The notes below the pieces were generated by a model. That model was given only the letters and a program-made list of their open reading frames with translations. It searched no databases and was not told where the DNA came from. A stretch of DNA of 64,000 bases from Duganella aceris (GTDB taxonomy: Bacteria > Pseudomonadota > Gammaproteobacteria > Burkholderiales > Burkholderiaceae_D): positions 620,001 through 684,000 of the forward strand of contig NZ_JAADJT010000001.1 in NCBI RefSeq assembly GCF_011090165.1, in the 5' to 3' direction. The number at the start of each line of letters is the position of its first letter. Within the stretch, counting starts at the first letter, position 1. This document shows, piece by piece, positions 38,536-47,431 of this stretch. The position numbers and the translations under genes were made by a program.

Positions 38536-38859
38536 ATGAACACTTCGTCCACCTCACTGTTGGATGCGTCCGACATAGAATCACGCCAACAGATTATCGC
38601 TGTTCTGGAGGACACGCCACTCGTGGCGCTGACCATCAAGCAAATCGCCCAGGCGCTGGGTTTGGAGGAACGCTCACTGGTTCGCGCAATCAAGCCGGAT
38701 CTGGAGCTACGTAGCTTACTCAAAATTTATCCAGGAAGAAGTCCCGATGGCGAATTGCTGCTAACAACAAAGAAAAAATTTTATCAAACCGCCACGCTGA
38801 CGACTCAATTGGTTGATATGTTTGCTAGCCATCGGATTTCGTTAGACGATGTGGTCTAA
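38536..38859 (+). CDS. Small winged-helix-like protein, unidentified
   Basis: This 107-residue protein starts at ATG 38536 behind the strong ribosome site AGGAGGG (7 bases away). Residues 20-70 (VLEDTPLVALTIKQIAQALGLEERSLVRAIKPDLELRSLLKI) look like a helix-turn-helix of winged type, followed by a short beta/wing-like stretch (DGELLLTTKKKFYQ). It overlaps the next gene by 11 bases and is AT-richer than its neighbours. It may be a regulator of, or partner to, the adjoining membrane protein; I do not recognise the family. Confidence 0.65.
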   Translation: MNTSSTSLLDASDIESRQQIIAVLEDTPLVALTIKQIAQALGLEERSLVRAIKPDLELRSLLKIYPGRSPDGELLLTTKKKFYQTATLTTQLVDMFASHRISLDDVV

Positions 38860-39190
38860 TCTTTCTGCCGTTCCACTTCTTCTATCCTCGACTACGCTGC
38901 TGTACATTGCGGGCTTTGGCGGCATGGTCCTGTTCGGGCTTAAGATGGTGGAGCATTTCAATCGCAAACGAGAAGAAAAACTTTCGCGCAGACGCTATAT
39001 TATTTATATGATTTTCTTGCTCCTGACACTTCCGCTCCTCGGGAGTGCCGTGGTAGCGATCTACATCATCAATGGCGACAAGATCAGTCCTGTCCTGGCA
39101 TTTCAAATTGGACTCACATCACCAGCCATCGTTCAAAGCCTGATCATCGCTGCAGCCGATAAACGCTACGTCCATAGATCGTCAGGCTAG
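38849..39190 (+). CDS. Small membrane protein paired with the HTH-like gene
   Basis: This 113-residue protein has three predicted membrane segments (about 8-30, 50-72 and 82-103) and a basic cytoplasmic loop (HFNRKREEKLSRRRY). It has no recognised domain. The 11-base overlap with the upstream gene implies coupled translation, so the two products probably act together. Confidence 0.65.
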   Translation: MWSNLSAVPLLLSSTTLLYIAGFGGMVLFGLKMVEHFNRKREEKLSRRRYIIYMIFLLLTLPLLGSAVVAIYIINGDKISPVLAFQIGLTSPAIVQSLIIAAADKRYVHRSSG

Positions 39191-39203
39191 TCAACGATCC
39201 AAT

Positions 39204-39782
39204 TTAGTTGCTGAACATATTGGCTTCGATGCGGCGGTCGGGCAGGAACCACAGAACCGCGACCAGCACGTACAGCGCGAACGAGATGCCGACGTGCACG
39301 AAGGCGGCGGGCACCGCCAGCAGGTACAGCAGCGCCGACAGCATGCCTTTGCGCTCCTTGCCGACCGCCAGCGCCAGCACCGCGTCGCGCGGGTTGCGGG
39401 CGATCAGGGCTTTTTCCAGCAGCGTGTACGCCAGCGCCGACATGAACAGCATCACCCCGTACAGCGCCACCGGCAGCGGCTCGAAATGGTTCTCGCCCAT
39501 CCAGCCGGTGGTGAACGGGATCAGCGACAGCCAGAACATCAAATTCAAGTTGGCCCATAGCACGCGGCCGTCCACCACCGACGAGGCGTGCAGCATGTGG
39601 TGATGGTTGTTCCAGAAAATCCCGACGTAGATAAAGCTCAGCACGTAGCTGAAGAACACCGGCACCAGCGGCATCAGCGCCGCCAGATCCGCGCCGTGCG
39701 GCACCTTCAGTTCCAGCACCATGATGGTGATGATGATCGCGATGACGCCATCGCTGAATGCTTCCAACCTGCCTTTGCCCAC
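39204..39782 (-). CDS. TMEM175-like potassium channel family (DUF1211) protein
   Basis: This 192-residue protein starts at GTG 39782, with GGGAG 5 bases upstream. The first helix carries the family signature RLEAFSDGVIAIIITIMVLELKVP; FSD and the following Ile/Thr residues form the pore constriction in bacterial TMEM175 channels. Five or six helices are predicted, with the conserved NHHHMLHA after helix 2. Bacterial members conduct K+ with modest selectivity. A longer upstream extension to 39899 is rejected because it lacks family similarity and a ribosome site. Confidence 0.88.
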   Translation of the reverse strand: MGKGRLEAFSDGVIAIIITIMVLELKVPHGADLAALMPLVPVFFSYVLSFIYVGIFWNNHHHMLHASSVVDGRVLWANLNLMFWLSLIPFTTGWMGENHFEPLPVALYGVMLFMSALAYTLLEKALIARNPRDAVLALAVGKERKGMLSALLYLLAVPAAFVHVGISFALYVLVAVLWFLPDRRIEANMFSN

Positions 39783-40025
39783 TTCTGCTCCCGTTACGTA
39801 AAATTTCGCGCGCTCGGCGCGATGTACACCCCGCTGCGCTTGGCGTCCTTCTGCGTTGCAATGACAACGCATTGTGGACCGTTTCGTACGTGGCTGCAAT
39901 CTGCGACCTGCCGACCGACGCCCGGTTGATTCCGCTTAAAGTTGCCGCGAGGAATATCGCTATGATTTCTTGACGGAATTGTGTTGCGTTTTCCGCCCGA
40001 AAGTCAACTTTTGAGGAGTGTATTC

Positions 40026-40339
40026 ATGGGATCCCTTCGTACGTTCTGCTCGGAAAATTCAATCAAGTCCTTGCTGGCGCTGTCGGCGCGTTCGCCAACT
40101 CGGACGGTCTGGCGATCAAAGCGGCCTCCTTGCGTGTTCTCCGGCCTGATGGACATCATGACCGACGACGAGCTGCGCGCCGTGGTCGGCCATGAAATCG
40201 GCCACGTGCAACTGGGCCACTCGAAAAAGTCGATGCAGACTGCCTACACCTAGGCGCGGGGCACAGCATGTTCAGCTCGCACCCGTCGTCGCCGGACCGC
40301 GCGCAGCGGATTCAGTCGCGCATCGACAAGGACGGCTGA
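40026..40339 (+). pseudogene. Broken M48-type metalloprotease gene
   Basis: One frame encodes SGLMDIMTDDELRAVVGHEIGHVQLGHSKK, containing the M48 zinc motif HEIGH. Upstream, another frame encodes GAFANSDGLAIKAASLRV, so a frameshift separates them (near 40135). After the zinc motif the frame stops (TAG 40252-40254), and the family C-terminus (MFSSHPSSPDRAQRIQSRIDKDG) follows in another frame, with most of the catalytic domain missing. It resembles the LoiP/YggG-type periplasmic proteases. The gene is dead, and its 3' end overlaps the end of the adjoining diguanylate cyclase gene by 28 bases. Confidence 0.85.
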
Positions 40340-41508
40340 ATGTCCGGTTCATCCAGCTCGTCCGGGTTCAGCGTCAGGTTGCGGCCCAGGGCCTTGGCGC
40401 TGTACAACGCCGAATCGGCGCGCCGCAACAGCGCTTCGATGGTTTCATCGTCGGACAAGCGCATCGCCACGCCGGCGCTGTAGGGCAACGCATAGCCCAG
40501 CAGGCGCGGCGCCGCCTCGTGCAACCACGCCCGCAGCCGCAGGTCGAAAGCGCGCACGGCGGCGGCGTCGGCTTGGTTCATCAGCACGCAAAATTCCTCG
40601 CCGCCGTAACGGCAATACACGTCGCCGGTGCGCGCCACCGCGCGCAGCGCCTCGGCGAACAGCTGCAGGGCGCCGTCGCCGCCGGCGTGGCCGTAGTGAT
40701 CGTTGATCTGCTTGAAGTGATCGAGGTCGACCATCAGCACGCCCACCGGCTGCCGGTAGCGTTCGCCCATGGTCAGGTCGATCGCGGCCTGCGTCAGCCA
40801 GGCGCGGCGGTTGAGCACGCCGGTCAGGCCGTCGGTGGTGGCCAGGCGTTCCAGTTCGCGCGCGGCCTCGTCGCGGTGCGCCAGCAGCAACGCGGCCAGC
40901 GACAGCACCACGGTGATGTTGGCCACCAGCCCGAAGAACAGATTGACCATGTGCGGCGCGAAGAAGTTGGGGAAGTCGGCGGTATAGAACGCGCCCAGCA
41001 CGCCGCGCCAGCCGGTGACGGTCATCTGCGCCAACAGCGAGATCACCAGCAGCCAGCGCCAGCGCCCGACCGGCACCAGCGGCTTGCGGCACAGCGAGGC
41101 CACCACGATCGCCATTTGCAGGGTGAACAGGCCGTTGGCCCAGCCGACGCGGAACGGATAGCTGTCGAAGCCGATGCCGTAGCCGGCGGTCAGCAGCACC
41201 GCGATCACCGCCGGGGCGCGCGCGAAGGCGACGCGGCCGCACCACAGGTCGAAGGCGATCGCGTTGTAGGCCATGCCGGCGGCGATGCCGGCCATCGACA
41301 GCGTCGACACCACGCGGTCCTGCCAGGAGGACGGCTCGGCCAGGCTGGACAGCAGCAACAGCACCCAACCCGCCGCCTGCAGCGCGACGCCGGCCTGGGC
41401 GAACCGCGCCGGCCGGTTGACCCGTCCCATGAAGGCGGGCAGGGCCACCGCTATCGTCAACAGATTGAGCGTCATGACGAACAGCAGGGAGGCGACTTCA
41501 ATGTGCAT
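40312..41508 (-). CDS. Membrane-bound diguanylate cyclase
   Basis: This 398-residue protein starts at ATG 41508 (MHIEVASLLFVM). Six to seven membrane helices (about 1-225) are followed by a GGDEF domain with the active-site motif RYGGEEF (about 303) and the I-site RTGD five residues earlier. LTGVLNRRAW and DLDHFKQINDHYGHAGGD are typical. It makes cyclic di-GMP from two GTP. The last 15 residues run into the remains of the converging M48 gene and may be a run-on tail gained when that gene decayed (inference). Confidence 0.92.
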   Translation of the reverse strand: MHIEVASLLFVMTLNLLTIAVALPAFMGRVNRPARFAQAGVALQAAGWVLLLLSSLAEPSSWQDRVVSTLSMAGIAAGMAYNAIAFDLWCGRVAFARAPAVIAVLLTAGYGIGFDSYPFRVGWANGLFTLQMAIVVASLCRKPLVPVGRWRWLLVISLLAQMTVTGWRGVLGAFYTADFPNFFAPHMVNLFFGLVANITVVLSLAALLLAHRDEAARELERLATTDGLTGVLNRRAWLTQAAIDLTMGERYRQPVGVLMVDLDHFKQINDHYGHAGGDGALQLFAEALRAVARTGDVYCRYGGEEFCVLMNQADAAAVRAFDLRLRAWLHEAAPRLLGYALPYSAGVAMRLSDDETIEALLRRADSALYSAKALGRNLTLNPDELDEPDIQPSLSMRD

Positions 41509-41657
41509 GGATGGGGCAGAGGGCTGAAAGTGAGGCGGGCTGCGGCTTGCAGGCAGGCCAGTATAACGCACCCGCAGATGCTTTTTCGGCAATCTTTCCG
41601 CAGGTTCCCCGTTCCGCCCGGCGCTAGGCTACACTGGCGCTTGCACACCACAACGAT

Positions 41658-42134
41658 ATGACGATCATGGAAAACTACGCGTCGCTGCTGGACACGCTCA
41701 AGCAGCAGGAACAGGAATTACAATTCACCACCTTCACCAACGCGACCGCGCTGGCGCTGGGCTTGAAGATGGTGGAGCTGGCGAAACAGAAGAACAAGGC
41801 GGTGGCGGTCGACATCACGCGCAATGGACTGGTGCTGTTCCATCATGCGATGGACGGCACCCACGGCGACCAGGCCGACTGGATCCGCCGCAAGAACAAC
41901 GTGGTGGCGCGCTGGGGCCGCAGTTCCTACTACGTCGGCGTCGACCACAAGCACCGCAACGCGGTGTTCGAGGACGCCAAGCACTACGCCGTCGAAGACT
42001 ACGCGGCGCACGGCGGCGCCTTCCCGCTGATCATCCGCAACGTCGGCATCGTCGGCACGGTGACCGTGTCCGGCCTGCCGCAGGCGGAAGACCACGCGCT
42101 GGCGGTCGAGGCCATCCGCGCGGTGCTGGCTTAA
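41658..42134 (+). CDS. UPF0303 / GlcG-HbpS-like (DUF336) protein
   Basis: This 158-residue cytoplasmic protein has the heme-degrading-like fold pattern (ALALGLKMVELAKQKNKAVAVDITRNGLVLFHHAMDGT...GGAFPLIIRNVGIVGTVTVSGLPQAEDHALAVEAI). UPF0303 members are widespread; their role is not settled. A start at ATG 41667 (MENYASLL) is also possible. The 3' end overlaps the converging higA gene by 4 bases. Confidence 0.88.
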   Translation: MTIMENYASLLDTLKQQEQELQFTTFTNATALALGLKMVELAKQKNKAVAVDITRNGLVLFHHAMDGTHGDQADWIRRKNNVVARWGRSSYYVGVDHKHRNAVFEDAKHYAVEDYAAHGGAFPLIIRNVGIVGTVTVSGLPQAEDHALAVEAIRAVLA

Positions 42135-42454
42135 GGAACGAGGTCCAGGCGCGACTTGCTGAGCGGCTTGATGGCCGCCAGCTTTTCCGCGTCCTGCCGC
42201 ACTTCCCACAAGCTGACGGCTTCCTGCATTCGCAGCCAACTTTCAGGACTAGTACGGAGCAACGTCGCGATCCGGACCGCCATTTCCGGCGACAATGCGC
42301 GCTTTTCGCGTAGCAGTTCCGAGATGCTTAGACGGCTTACGCCAATAAGTTGCGCGAGTTCCGTTTGGGTCATTTTCAGCGCAGGGAGTATGTCTTCGCG
42401 CAATATGGCACCAGGGTGCGTCGGCCGGCGCATGGAATTCCTCAGTGATTTCAT
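42131..42454 (-). CDS. higA: HigA-type antitoxin
   Basis: This 107-residue protein starts MKSLRNSMRRPTHPGAILREDILPALKMTQTELAQLIGVSRLSISELL, the typical HigA/VapI form with an Xre helix-turn-helix (about 30-50). It binds and neutralises the toxin and represses its own promoter. Its start overlaps the higB stop codon (TGATG), so the antitoxin is made by translational coupling after the toxin, the usual higBA order. Confidence 0.92.
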   Translation of the reverse strand: MKSLRNSMRRPTHPGAILREDILPALKMTQTELAQLIGVSRLSISELLREKRALSPEMAVRIATLLRTSPESWLRMQEAVSLWEVRQDAEKLAAIKPLSKSRLDLVP

Positions 42455-42732
42455 CAGTGATAGTCCTCCAAATTTACTTCGATCGCATTCCCGTCATCAA
42501 ATCTGAAAGTGACGCGCAGATTGCCTGAAACAGCGACTGCGTAAGCTCCTGTGCGGTTGCCTTTTAGCGGATGAAATTTGTAACCCGGTACGTCCATGTC
42601 TTCTGGCTTTGAGCACGCATCCAGCCGGTCGAGAATTCTTGAGATGCGCGCCGCCGACGCCGTCGGCATGGCGCGTCGATCATCGTTGCAGAAGAATGCG
42701 AGCAAACCCTTGTGCTTGAAGGAGCTGATCAT
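42454..42732 (-). CDS. higB: HigB/RelE-type toxin
   Basis: This 92-residue protein starts at ATG 42732 (MISSFKHKGLLAFF). It has the HigB pattern: KHKGLLAFFCND, ARISRILDRLDACSKPEDMDVPGYKFHPLKGNRTGAYAVAVSGNLRVTFRFDDGNAIEVNLEDYH. HigB toxins are ribosome-dependent mRNA endonucleases; the C-terminal Arg/Tyr/His residues of the family are present. A GTG at 42744 is a possible alternative start. Confidence 0.92.
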   Translation of the reverse strand: MISSFKHKGLLAFFCNDDRRAMPTASAARISRILDRLDACSKPEDMDVPGYKFHPLKGNRTGAYAVAVSGNLRVTFRFDDGNAIEVNLEDYH

Positions 42733-42813
42733 GATGTCATCCACTGGATTACATTCTAATCTAGCGGATGAACTATAAGCGCGACTTGCGATTACTCCAA
42801 GGACGATGCGTAG

Positions 42814-43224
42814 TCAACCCGGCATTAACAGGCCGATCAATGCGAACAGCCAGAACACCGCGCCAAGCGCGATCCAGCCGTAGTTGGCGGCCGTGAAGCG
42901 GGCATTGCCTTCGCCTTCGGGATCGCCGCAAACCAGATTGATCTGGTCCTGCACGCTGAGGAAATAGGCCAGCAGCGGGAGCATGATCAACAACGACAGG
43001 ATGTCGGTGACAGGCGAGCCGATCGAGCGGGATGCGCAACGATCCAGCGTATCGGAAATCACGATCAGCGCCGTCATTATGCCGGCCGTCGGTGCGGATT
43101 TCCATTCCAATGTGGCCAGGTACAGCACCATCAGCTTGCGCCGCGATACGACAAAGAATTTGATGGGTGCCGGCGCGGAGGCGGGGCTGGTGTCGTGCGG
43201 CGCGATGGCCAGTCCTTCGTTCAT
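42814..43224 (-). CDS. Small membrane protein, unidentified
   Basis: This 136-residue protein has an N-terminal cytoplasmic segment (APIKFFVVSRRKLMVLYLATLEWK) and three hydrophobic stretches (about 47-60, 75-92 and 112-133). No known domain is seen. It stands alone, 81 bases upstream of higB in the same direction, with no sign of coupling. Confidence 0.6.
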   Translation of the reverse strand: MNEGLAIAPHDTSPASAPAPIKFFVVSRRKLMVLYLATLEWKSAPTAGIMTALIVISDTLDRCASRSIGSPVTDILSLLIMLPLLAYFLSVQDQINLVCGDPEGEGNARFTAANYGWIALGAVFWLFALIGLLMPG

Positions 43225-43289
43225 CGGGAAGCAAGGCTTAAGTTTTTAACAACTTAGTGTAACCCATACTTACCTTGGCAGAAAAATTA

Positions 43290-43499
43290 TCAGTAATGCG
43301 GCGGCGGTTCGTGGGCGGCGGCGCCGCCGCCTCCGGTCTCGGCCTGGTTGCGCACGTGCTGCACCAGCGCGGCGACCATCTGCTCCAGCTTGTCGATCTG
43401 TTGCTGCTGCTCGTAGACACGCTGGTTCAGCGACTCCACCGTGTGCTCCTGGTGCGCCAGTTTGATTTCGATATCGATGAAACGGTCCTCGGTACTCAC
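43290..43499 (-). CDS. slyX: SlyX-like coiled-coil protein
   Basis: This 69-residue protein starts at GTG 43499 with AAGGAG 5 bases upstream. The sequence STEDRFIDIEIKLAHQEHTVESLNQRVYEQQQQIDKLEQMV is a heptad coiled coil typical of SlyX, and the tail HEPPPHY is the conserved SlyX C-terminus. Function is unknown. The start codon shares a base with the rep stop codon (TAGTG), so the genes are translationally coupled. Confidence 0.9.
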   Translation of the reverse strand: MSTEDRFIDIEIKLAHQEHTVESLNQRVYEQQQQIDKLEQMVAALVQHVRNQAETGGGGAAAHEPPPHY

Positions 43500-45571
43500 T
43501 ACGACTCCTTCTCGGGTTTGGGGGTGGCGAGCAATTCCTTCATGCGCGCCAGGCGTTCTTTCGGCGTGATCACTTCCGAGTCCATCGGCGCCGCCGTGCC
43601 CACGTCCAGCGCCATCTCCTTGATGAAGCGCGACGGGTCGCAATGCACCTGCTCGCCGCCGCGCTTGCGCTTCTTGCACCAGGTGATCTGCAAGGTGCGC
43701 TGCGCGCGCGTGATGCCGACGTACATCAGGCGCCGCTCCTCCTGCACCCGCGCGGCGATGGTCTCGGCCGGCGCATCGGGATCGCCCTTGTGCGGCAGGA
43801 TGCCTTCCTCGACCCCCACCAGAAACACGTGCGGATACTCCAGCCCCTTGGACGCGTGCAGGGTCGACATGCGCACCGCGTCCGGATCCTCGTCCTGGCC
43901 TTCGAGCATCGACATCAACGCCACCATCTGCGTCAGCTCCAGCACGTTCTTCTCGTCGCCGTCGCGGTCCTTGCCGCCCCGGCCGCGCTCCTTGAGCCAG
44001 TTGGTGAACTCCATCACGTTCTGCCATTTGCTCTGCGCCGCGCGCTCGTCGAACATGTCGTACAGATAGGACTCGTAGTTGATCGCTTCCAGCAGATCGT
44101 CCAGCACCTGCGCCGCGTTGTCGCCGCTGCCGCTCGGCCCCGGCCGGCTGGCGCGCGCCTCGAGGTTGTTGATGAAGTTGCAGAAGTCGCGCAGCGGATT
44201 GAGCTGACGATCCACCAGCAAACCCTCGATGCCGCCCTTGAACACGGCCTCGAACAGCGAGCACTGCCACTGGCCCGAGAAGGTGCCCAGCGTTTCCATG
44301 GTCGACTGGCCGACCCCGCGCCGCGGCGTGGTGACGGCGCGGATGAAGGCCGGGTCGTCGTCGGTGTTGGCCAGCAAGCGCAGGTAGCTGATGATGTCCT
44401 TGATCTCGGCCTTGTCGAAGAACGACTGCCCGCCGGAGATGGTGTACGGAATCCGCTCTTTGCGCAGCGATTGTTCGATGATGCGCGCCTGGTGGTTGCC
44501 GCGATACAGGATCGCGTAGTCGGACCACTTGTTCTTGCGCTGGAAGTGGTCGGCCGAGATCATGATCGCCACCTGCTCGGCTTCCTGGTCGTCGTTGGCC
44601 ATGCCGAGCACGTTGATCGGCTCGCCCAGGCCGTGCTCCGACCACAGCGATTTCTCGAACAGTTTCGGATTGTTGCCGATCACCGCGTTGGCCGCCTGCA
44701 GGATGCGGGTGGTCGAGCGGTAGTTCTGCTCCAGCTTGATCACCTGCAGATCGGGGAAGTCGGTCTGCAGCGTCTTCAGGTTTTCCACCGACGCGCCGCG
44801 CCAGGCGTAGATCGCCTGGTCGTCGTCGCCCACGGCGGTGAACATCGGCTTCTTTCCGACGCCCGTCACCAGCAGCTTGACCAGCTCGTACTGGCAGGTG
44901 TTGGTGTCCTGGTACTCGTCCATCAGCAGGTAGCGCAGGCGGCGCTGCCACTTGTCGCGCACCGGCTCGTTGCTGCGGAACAGCTCCACCGGCAGCCGGA
45001 TCAAATCGTCGAAGTCCACCGCCTGGTAGGCCGACAGCGTGGCGACATAGCTGCCATAGATGCGCGCCGACTGCGCCTCGTCCTCGTCCTTGGCGTTCTG
45101 CAAGGCGATCGCCGGCTCGACCAGGCCGTTCTTCCACAACGAAATGTCGGTCTGGATGCGGCGGATCAGCTGCTTGTCGGTGGTGATGGCCAGATCCTGG
45201 ATCAGCGAGCCGCAGTCGTCGCTGTCCATGATGGAGAAGCGGTCCTTCAGGCCGACGCCGTTGGCTTCCTGGCGCAGGATCTTGACCCCCAGCGAGTGGA
45301 AGGTCGACACCGTCAACTGCTTGGCTTGGCGCGGCTGCTTGAGCAGCTTGGCGATCCGCTCCTGCATCTCCAGCGCCGCCTTGTTGGTGAAGGTCAGGGC
45401 GGCGATGGTGCGCGGATCGTAGCCGCGGTCCTCGATCAGGTGGGCGATCTTCTGCGTGATCACGCGCGTCTTGCCCGAGCCGGCGCCGGCCAGCACCAGG
45501 CACGGGCCGTCGAGATACATGACGGCCTCGCTTTGCGGGACATTGAGGCCGAATTGTGGCGCTTTGGACAT
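43499..45571 (-). CDS. rep: ATP-dependent DNA helicase Rep (UvrD family)
   Basis: This 690-residue superfamily 1A helicase has Walker A LAGAGSGKTRVIT (about 28-40), motif Ia ALTFTNKAALEM, Walker B LLMDEYQDTN, motif III GDDDQAIYAWRGA, motif IV QNYRSTTRIL, and motifs V and VI near the C-terminus (STLHASKGLEYPHVFLVGVEEG; RRLMYVGITRAQ). GPCLVLAGAGSGKTRVITQKIAHLI and the length (E. coli Rep 673, UvrD 720) point to Rep rather than UvrD. Rep removes protein roadblocks ahead of the replication fork. It is divergent from the DUF1857 gene. Confidence 0.93.
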   Translation of the reverse strand: MSKAPQFGLNVPQSEAVMYLDGPCLVLAGAGSGKTRVITQKIAHLIEDRGYDPRTIAALTFTNKAALEMQERIAKLLKQPRQAKQLTVSTFHSLGVKILRQEANGVGLKDRFSIMDSDDCGSLIQDLAITTDKQLIRRIQTDISLWKNGLVEPAIALQNAKDEDEAQSARIYGSYVATLSAYQAVDFDDLIRLPVELFRSNEPVRDKWQRRLRYLLMDEYQDTNTCQYELVKLLVTGVGKKPMFTAVGDDDQAIYAWRGASVENLKTLQTDFPDLQVIKLEQNYRSTTRILQAANAVIGNNPKLFEKSLWSEHGLGEPINVLGMANDDQEAEQVAIMISADHFQRKNKWSDYAILYRGNHQARIIEQSLRKERIPYTISGGQSFFDKAEIKDIISYLRLLANTDDDPAFIRAVTTPRRGVGQSTMETLGTFSGQWQCSLFEAVFKGGIEGLLVDRQLNPLRDFCNFINNLEARASRPGPSGSGDNAAQVLDDLLEAINYESYLYDMFDERAAQSKWQNVMEFTNWLKERGRGGKDRDGDEKNVLELTQMVALMSMLEGQDEDPDAVRMSTLHASKGLEYPHVFLVGVEEGILPHKGDPDAPAETIAARVQEERRLMYVGITRAQRTLQITWCKKRKRGGEQVHCDPSRFIKEMALDVGTAAPMDSEVITPKERLARMKELLATPKPEKES

Positions 45572-45718
45572 CGGGAGGCGATCTGGCAGGGGAACAGCCG
45601 ACCATTGTAGCAGCGCCGGCCCGGTCGCATGGTGTGACGCCGCGCAGGTGTTGAAAATACCATTTGCGTTACCATGTTGGGATATTGCGCGCTGCGCAGG
45701 CTTTTATACGGTTGCCCT

Positions 45719-46201
45719 ATGAAATTCGAACATCTGATTGAAATTAACGACCCGCTGAACCCGCTGATCGACGCGCTCAGCATCCAGCAATTGTGGCGCG
45801 GCCTGGTGCTGCGCGCCGAATCGCCGAAGCTGTTCGTGCCGCACCTGGACGAGTGCATCATCGACGAGCGCACCGAGAACAGCTTCCGCCGCCGCCTGCG
45901 CTACGGCGAGCTGGTGATCGAGGACCGGGTGGTGCTGGAACCGATGCGCCGGGTCAGCTATCTGGTGGCGGCGCAGCAGGACATCAGCGAGTCCAGCCTG
46001 ACCATGACCATCGAGGCGCCGACCGAGGAAACGCTGTTCGTGCGCTTCCGCTACGAGGACGGCCACGACGCGGCCACCGATGCCGCCAACGCGATGTACG
46101 ACGAGTTCCGCCGTTCCGCCTATGTCGAGTCGGATATCGACACCATCGGCATGCTGCGCGACCTGGCCTCGCAGGGCCGGCTCGACGCGATGCTGAATTA
46201 A
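45719..46201 (+). CDS. DUF1857 (AtaL-like, SRPBCC fold) protein
   Basis: This 160-residue protein starts at ATG 45719 (MKFEHLIEINDPLNPLIDALSIQQLWRGLVLRAESPKLFVPHL). The pattern matches the AtaL-like SRPBCC family, which folds as a helix-grip cavity and binds lipids or other hydrophobic ligands. The specific ligand is unknown. It is monocistronic and divergent from rep. Confidence 0.85.
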   Translation: MKFEHLIEINDPLNPLIDALSIQQLWRGLVLRAESPKLFVPHLDECIIDERTENSFRRRLRYGELVIEDRVVLEPMRRVSYLVAAQQDISESSLTMTIEAPTEETLFVRFRYEDGHDAATDAANAMYDEFRRSAYVESDIDTIGMLRDLASQGRLDAMLN

Positions 46202-46208
46202 GCAGCAG

Positions 46209-47342
46209 CTACACGGCGGCGGCCCGTCCCCACACCTGTTCCATGCGCAACGGCGGCGCCGCCAGCGCCGCCACTTGTGCATTGGACAATACTTCCCGGA
46301 TGGTATGCAGTTCGTTGCGCGTGTCGCGCTGGAGAAACACGTCCAGCGGCGCGCCGCGCGGGCCAAGCACCGACTCCACATGCGGCGTGGTCGATTGCAG
46401 GCCGCGCCGCGACACCACCCCCACCTCACCGTTAATCATGCGCACGTAGCTGCCGATCGGATAGATGCCGAGTTCGCGGATCATCAGCGAGGCCAGGTTG
46501 CTGTCCAGCGTGGTGCGGGTTTCCAGCAGGATGTCGCGCAGCGCGGCGTTGGCGGTCATCGTGGGGCGGTAGCCGCGCTCGGAAACGCGGGCGCAGTAGC
46601 GGTCGGCCAGCGCCAGCAGCTTGGCCGGCAGCGGAATCTGCGCGCCGACCTTGCCCAGCGGGTAGCCGGTGCCGTCCTCGTTTTCGTGGTGGTGCAGCAC
46701 GCAGCCGAGCCAGGCCTCATCGTGGATGCCGGCGGCGCGCAGCAGGTCGACGCCGAGTTCGGGATGGGACAGCATGCCGGCGCGGTCGGCGGCGGCCAGC
46801 GCGGCGCCGCTGTCGTGCCAGCGCTGGTGCTGCGCCAGCATGCCGACGTTCATGGTCAGCGCGGCCAGCGTGATGCTGAGGATGTCGGCGCGCGAGCGCT
46901 GGCGCGCCTTGGCCAGGATCACCGACACCACGGCGGTGTTGACGCTGTGGCGCGCCGCGTAGGTGGCCTGGCGCTGGTTGTGCAGCACGGCGGCGGTGGC
47001 GACATCGGCGCTTAAATGCACGGCATCGTGCACCAGCGTCGCGATATCTTCCAGCCTGCGGCGCAGATCGGGCGGCGCGGCGCGGCGCGCCACGGCGTCC
47101 AGCAGCGGCGGCAGCTCCACGCAGGCGGCGTTGAGCTTGCGCAGCGCCGACGGCGGTTCCGGGGATGCCGAGCGGTCGTCATGGTCCTCGAAGCAGCCGC
47201 GCTCGATCAGGTAGGCGATCTGGTTGGCGCTGGAGATCATATGGCCCTTGCGCACCAGCAGGACGCCGTTTTCTCCGTACACATTCCACGGGATCAGCAT
47301 GCCCAATTTCAAATCGGCAGCCGTCACTTTGCGTATCTTCAT
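46209..47342 (-). CDS. HD-GYP domain protein with degenerate HD doublet
   Basis: This 377-residue protein has an N-terminal DUF3391-like segment (KIRKVTAADLKLGMLIPWNVYGENGVLLVRKG) and then an HD-GYP domain. HSVNTA, SHPELG, HHHENEDGTGYP and LALADRYCA retain the metal-binding His/Asp pattern and the GYP loop. However, the central HD doublet (normally LLHDIGK) is replaced by LTMNVGM (about residues 163-169). HD-GYP enzymes cleave cyclic di-GMP; loss of the HD pair suggests reduced or absent catalysis, so it may act as a c-di-GMP receptor. Confidence 0.85.
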   Translation of the reverse strand: MKIRKVTAADLKLGMLIPWNVYGENGVLLVRKGHMISSANQIAYLIERGCFEDHDDRSASPEPPSALRKLNAACVELPPLLDAVARRAAPPDLRRRLEDIATLVHDAVHLSADVATAAVLHNQRQATYAARHSVNTAVVSVILAKARQRSRADILSITLAALTMNVGMLAQHQRWHDSGAALAAADRAGMLSHPELGVDLLRAAGIHDEAWLGCVLHHHENEDGTGYPLGKVGAQIPLPAKLLALADRYCARVSERGYRPTMTANAALRDILLETRTTLDSNLASLMIRELGIYPIGSYVRMINGEVGVVSRRGLQSTTPHVESVLGPRGAPLDVFLQRDTRNELHTIREVLSNAQVAALAAPPLRMEQVWGRAAAV

Positions 47343-47431
47343 TGCCGCATCAGGGGTTATCGATGCGAGAGCATACGGCTTTTCAGCTTAAAATGTGTGA
47401 ACTTTTTGTATCTTTGCTTTAACAATAAAGA

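Noticed and set aside
33712..38859. A 1715-codon plus-strand open frame across both M3 peptidases
   Set aside because: It is antisense to two genes with signal peptides and HExxH sites, and its sequence is His/Arg/Gln/Gly/Val-rich without domain character. Only its last 107 codons, from the ATG at 38536, are a plausible gene.
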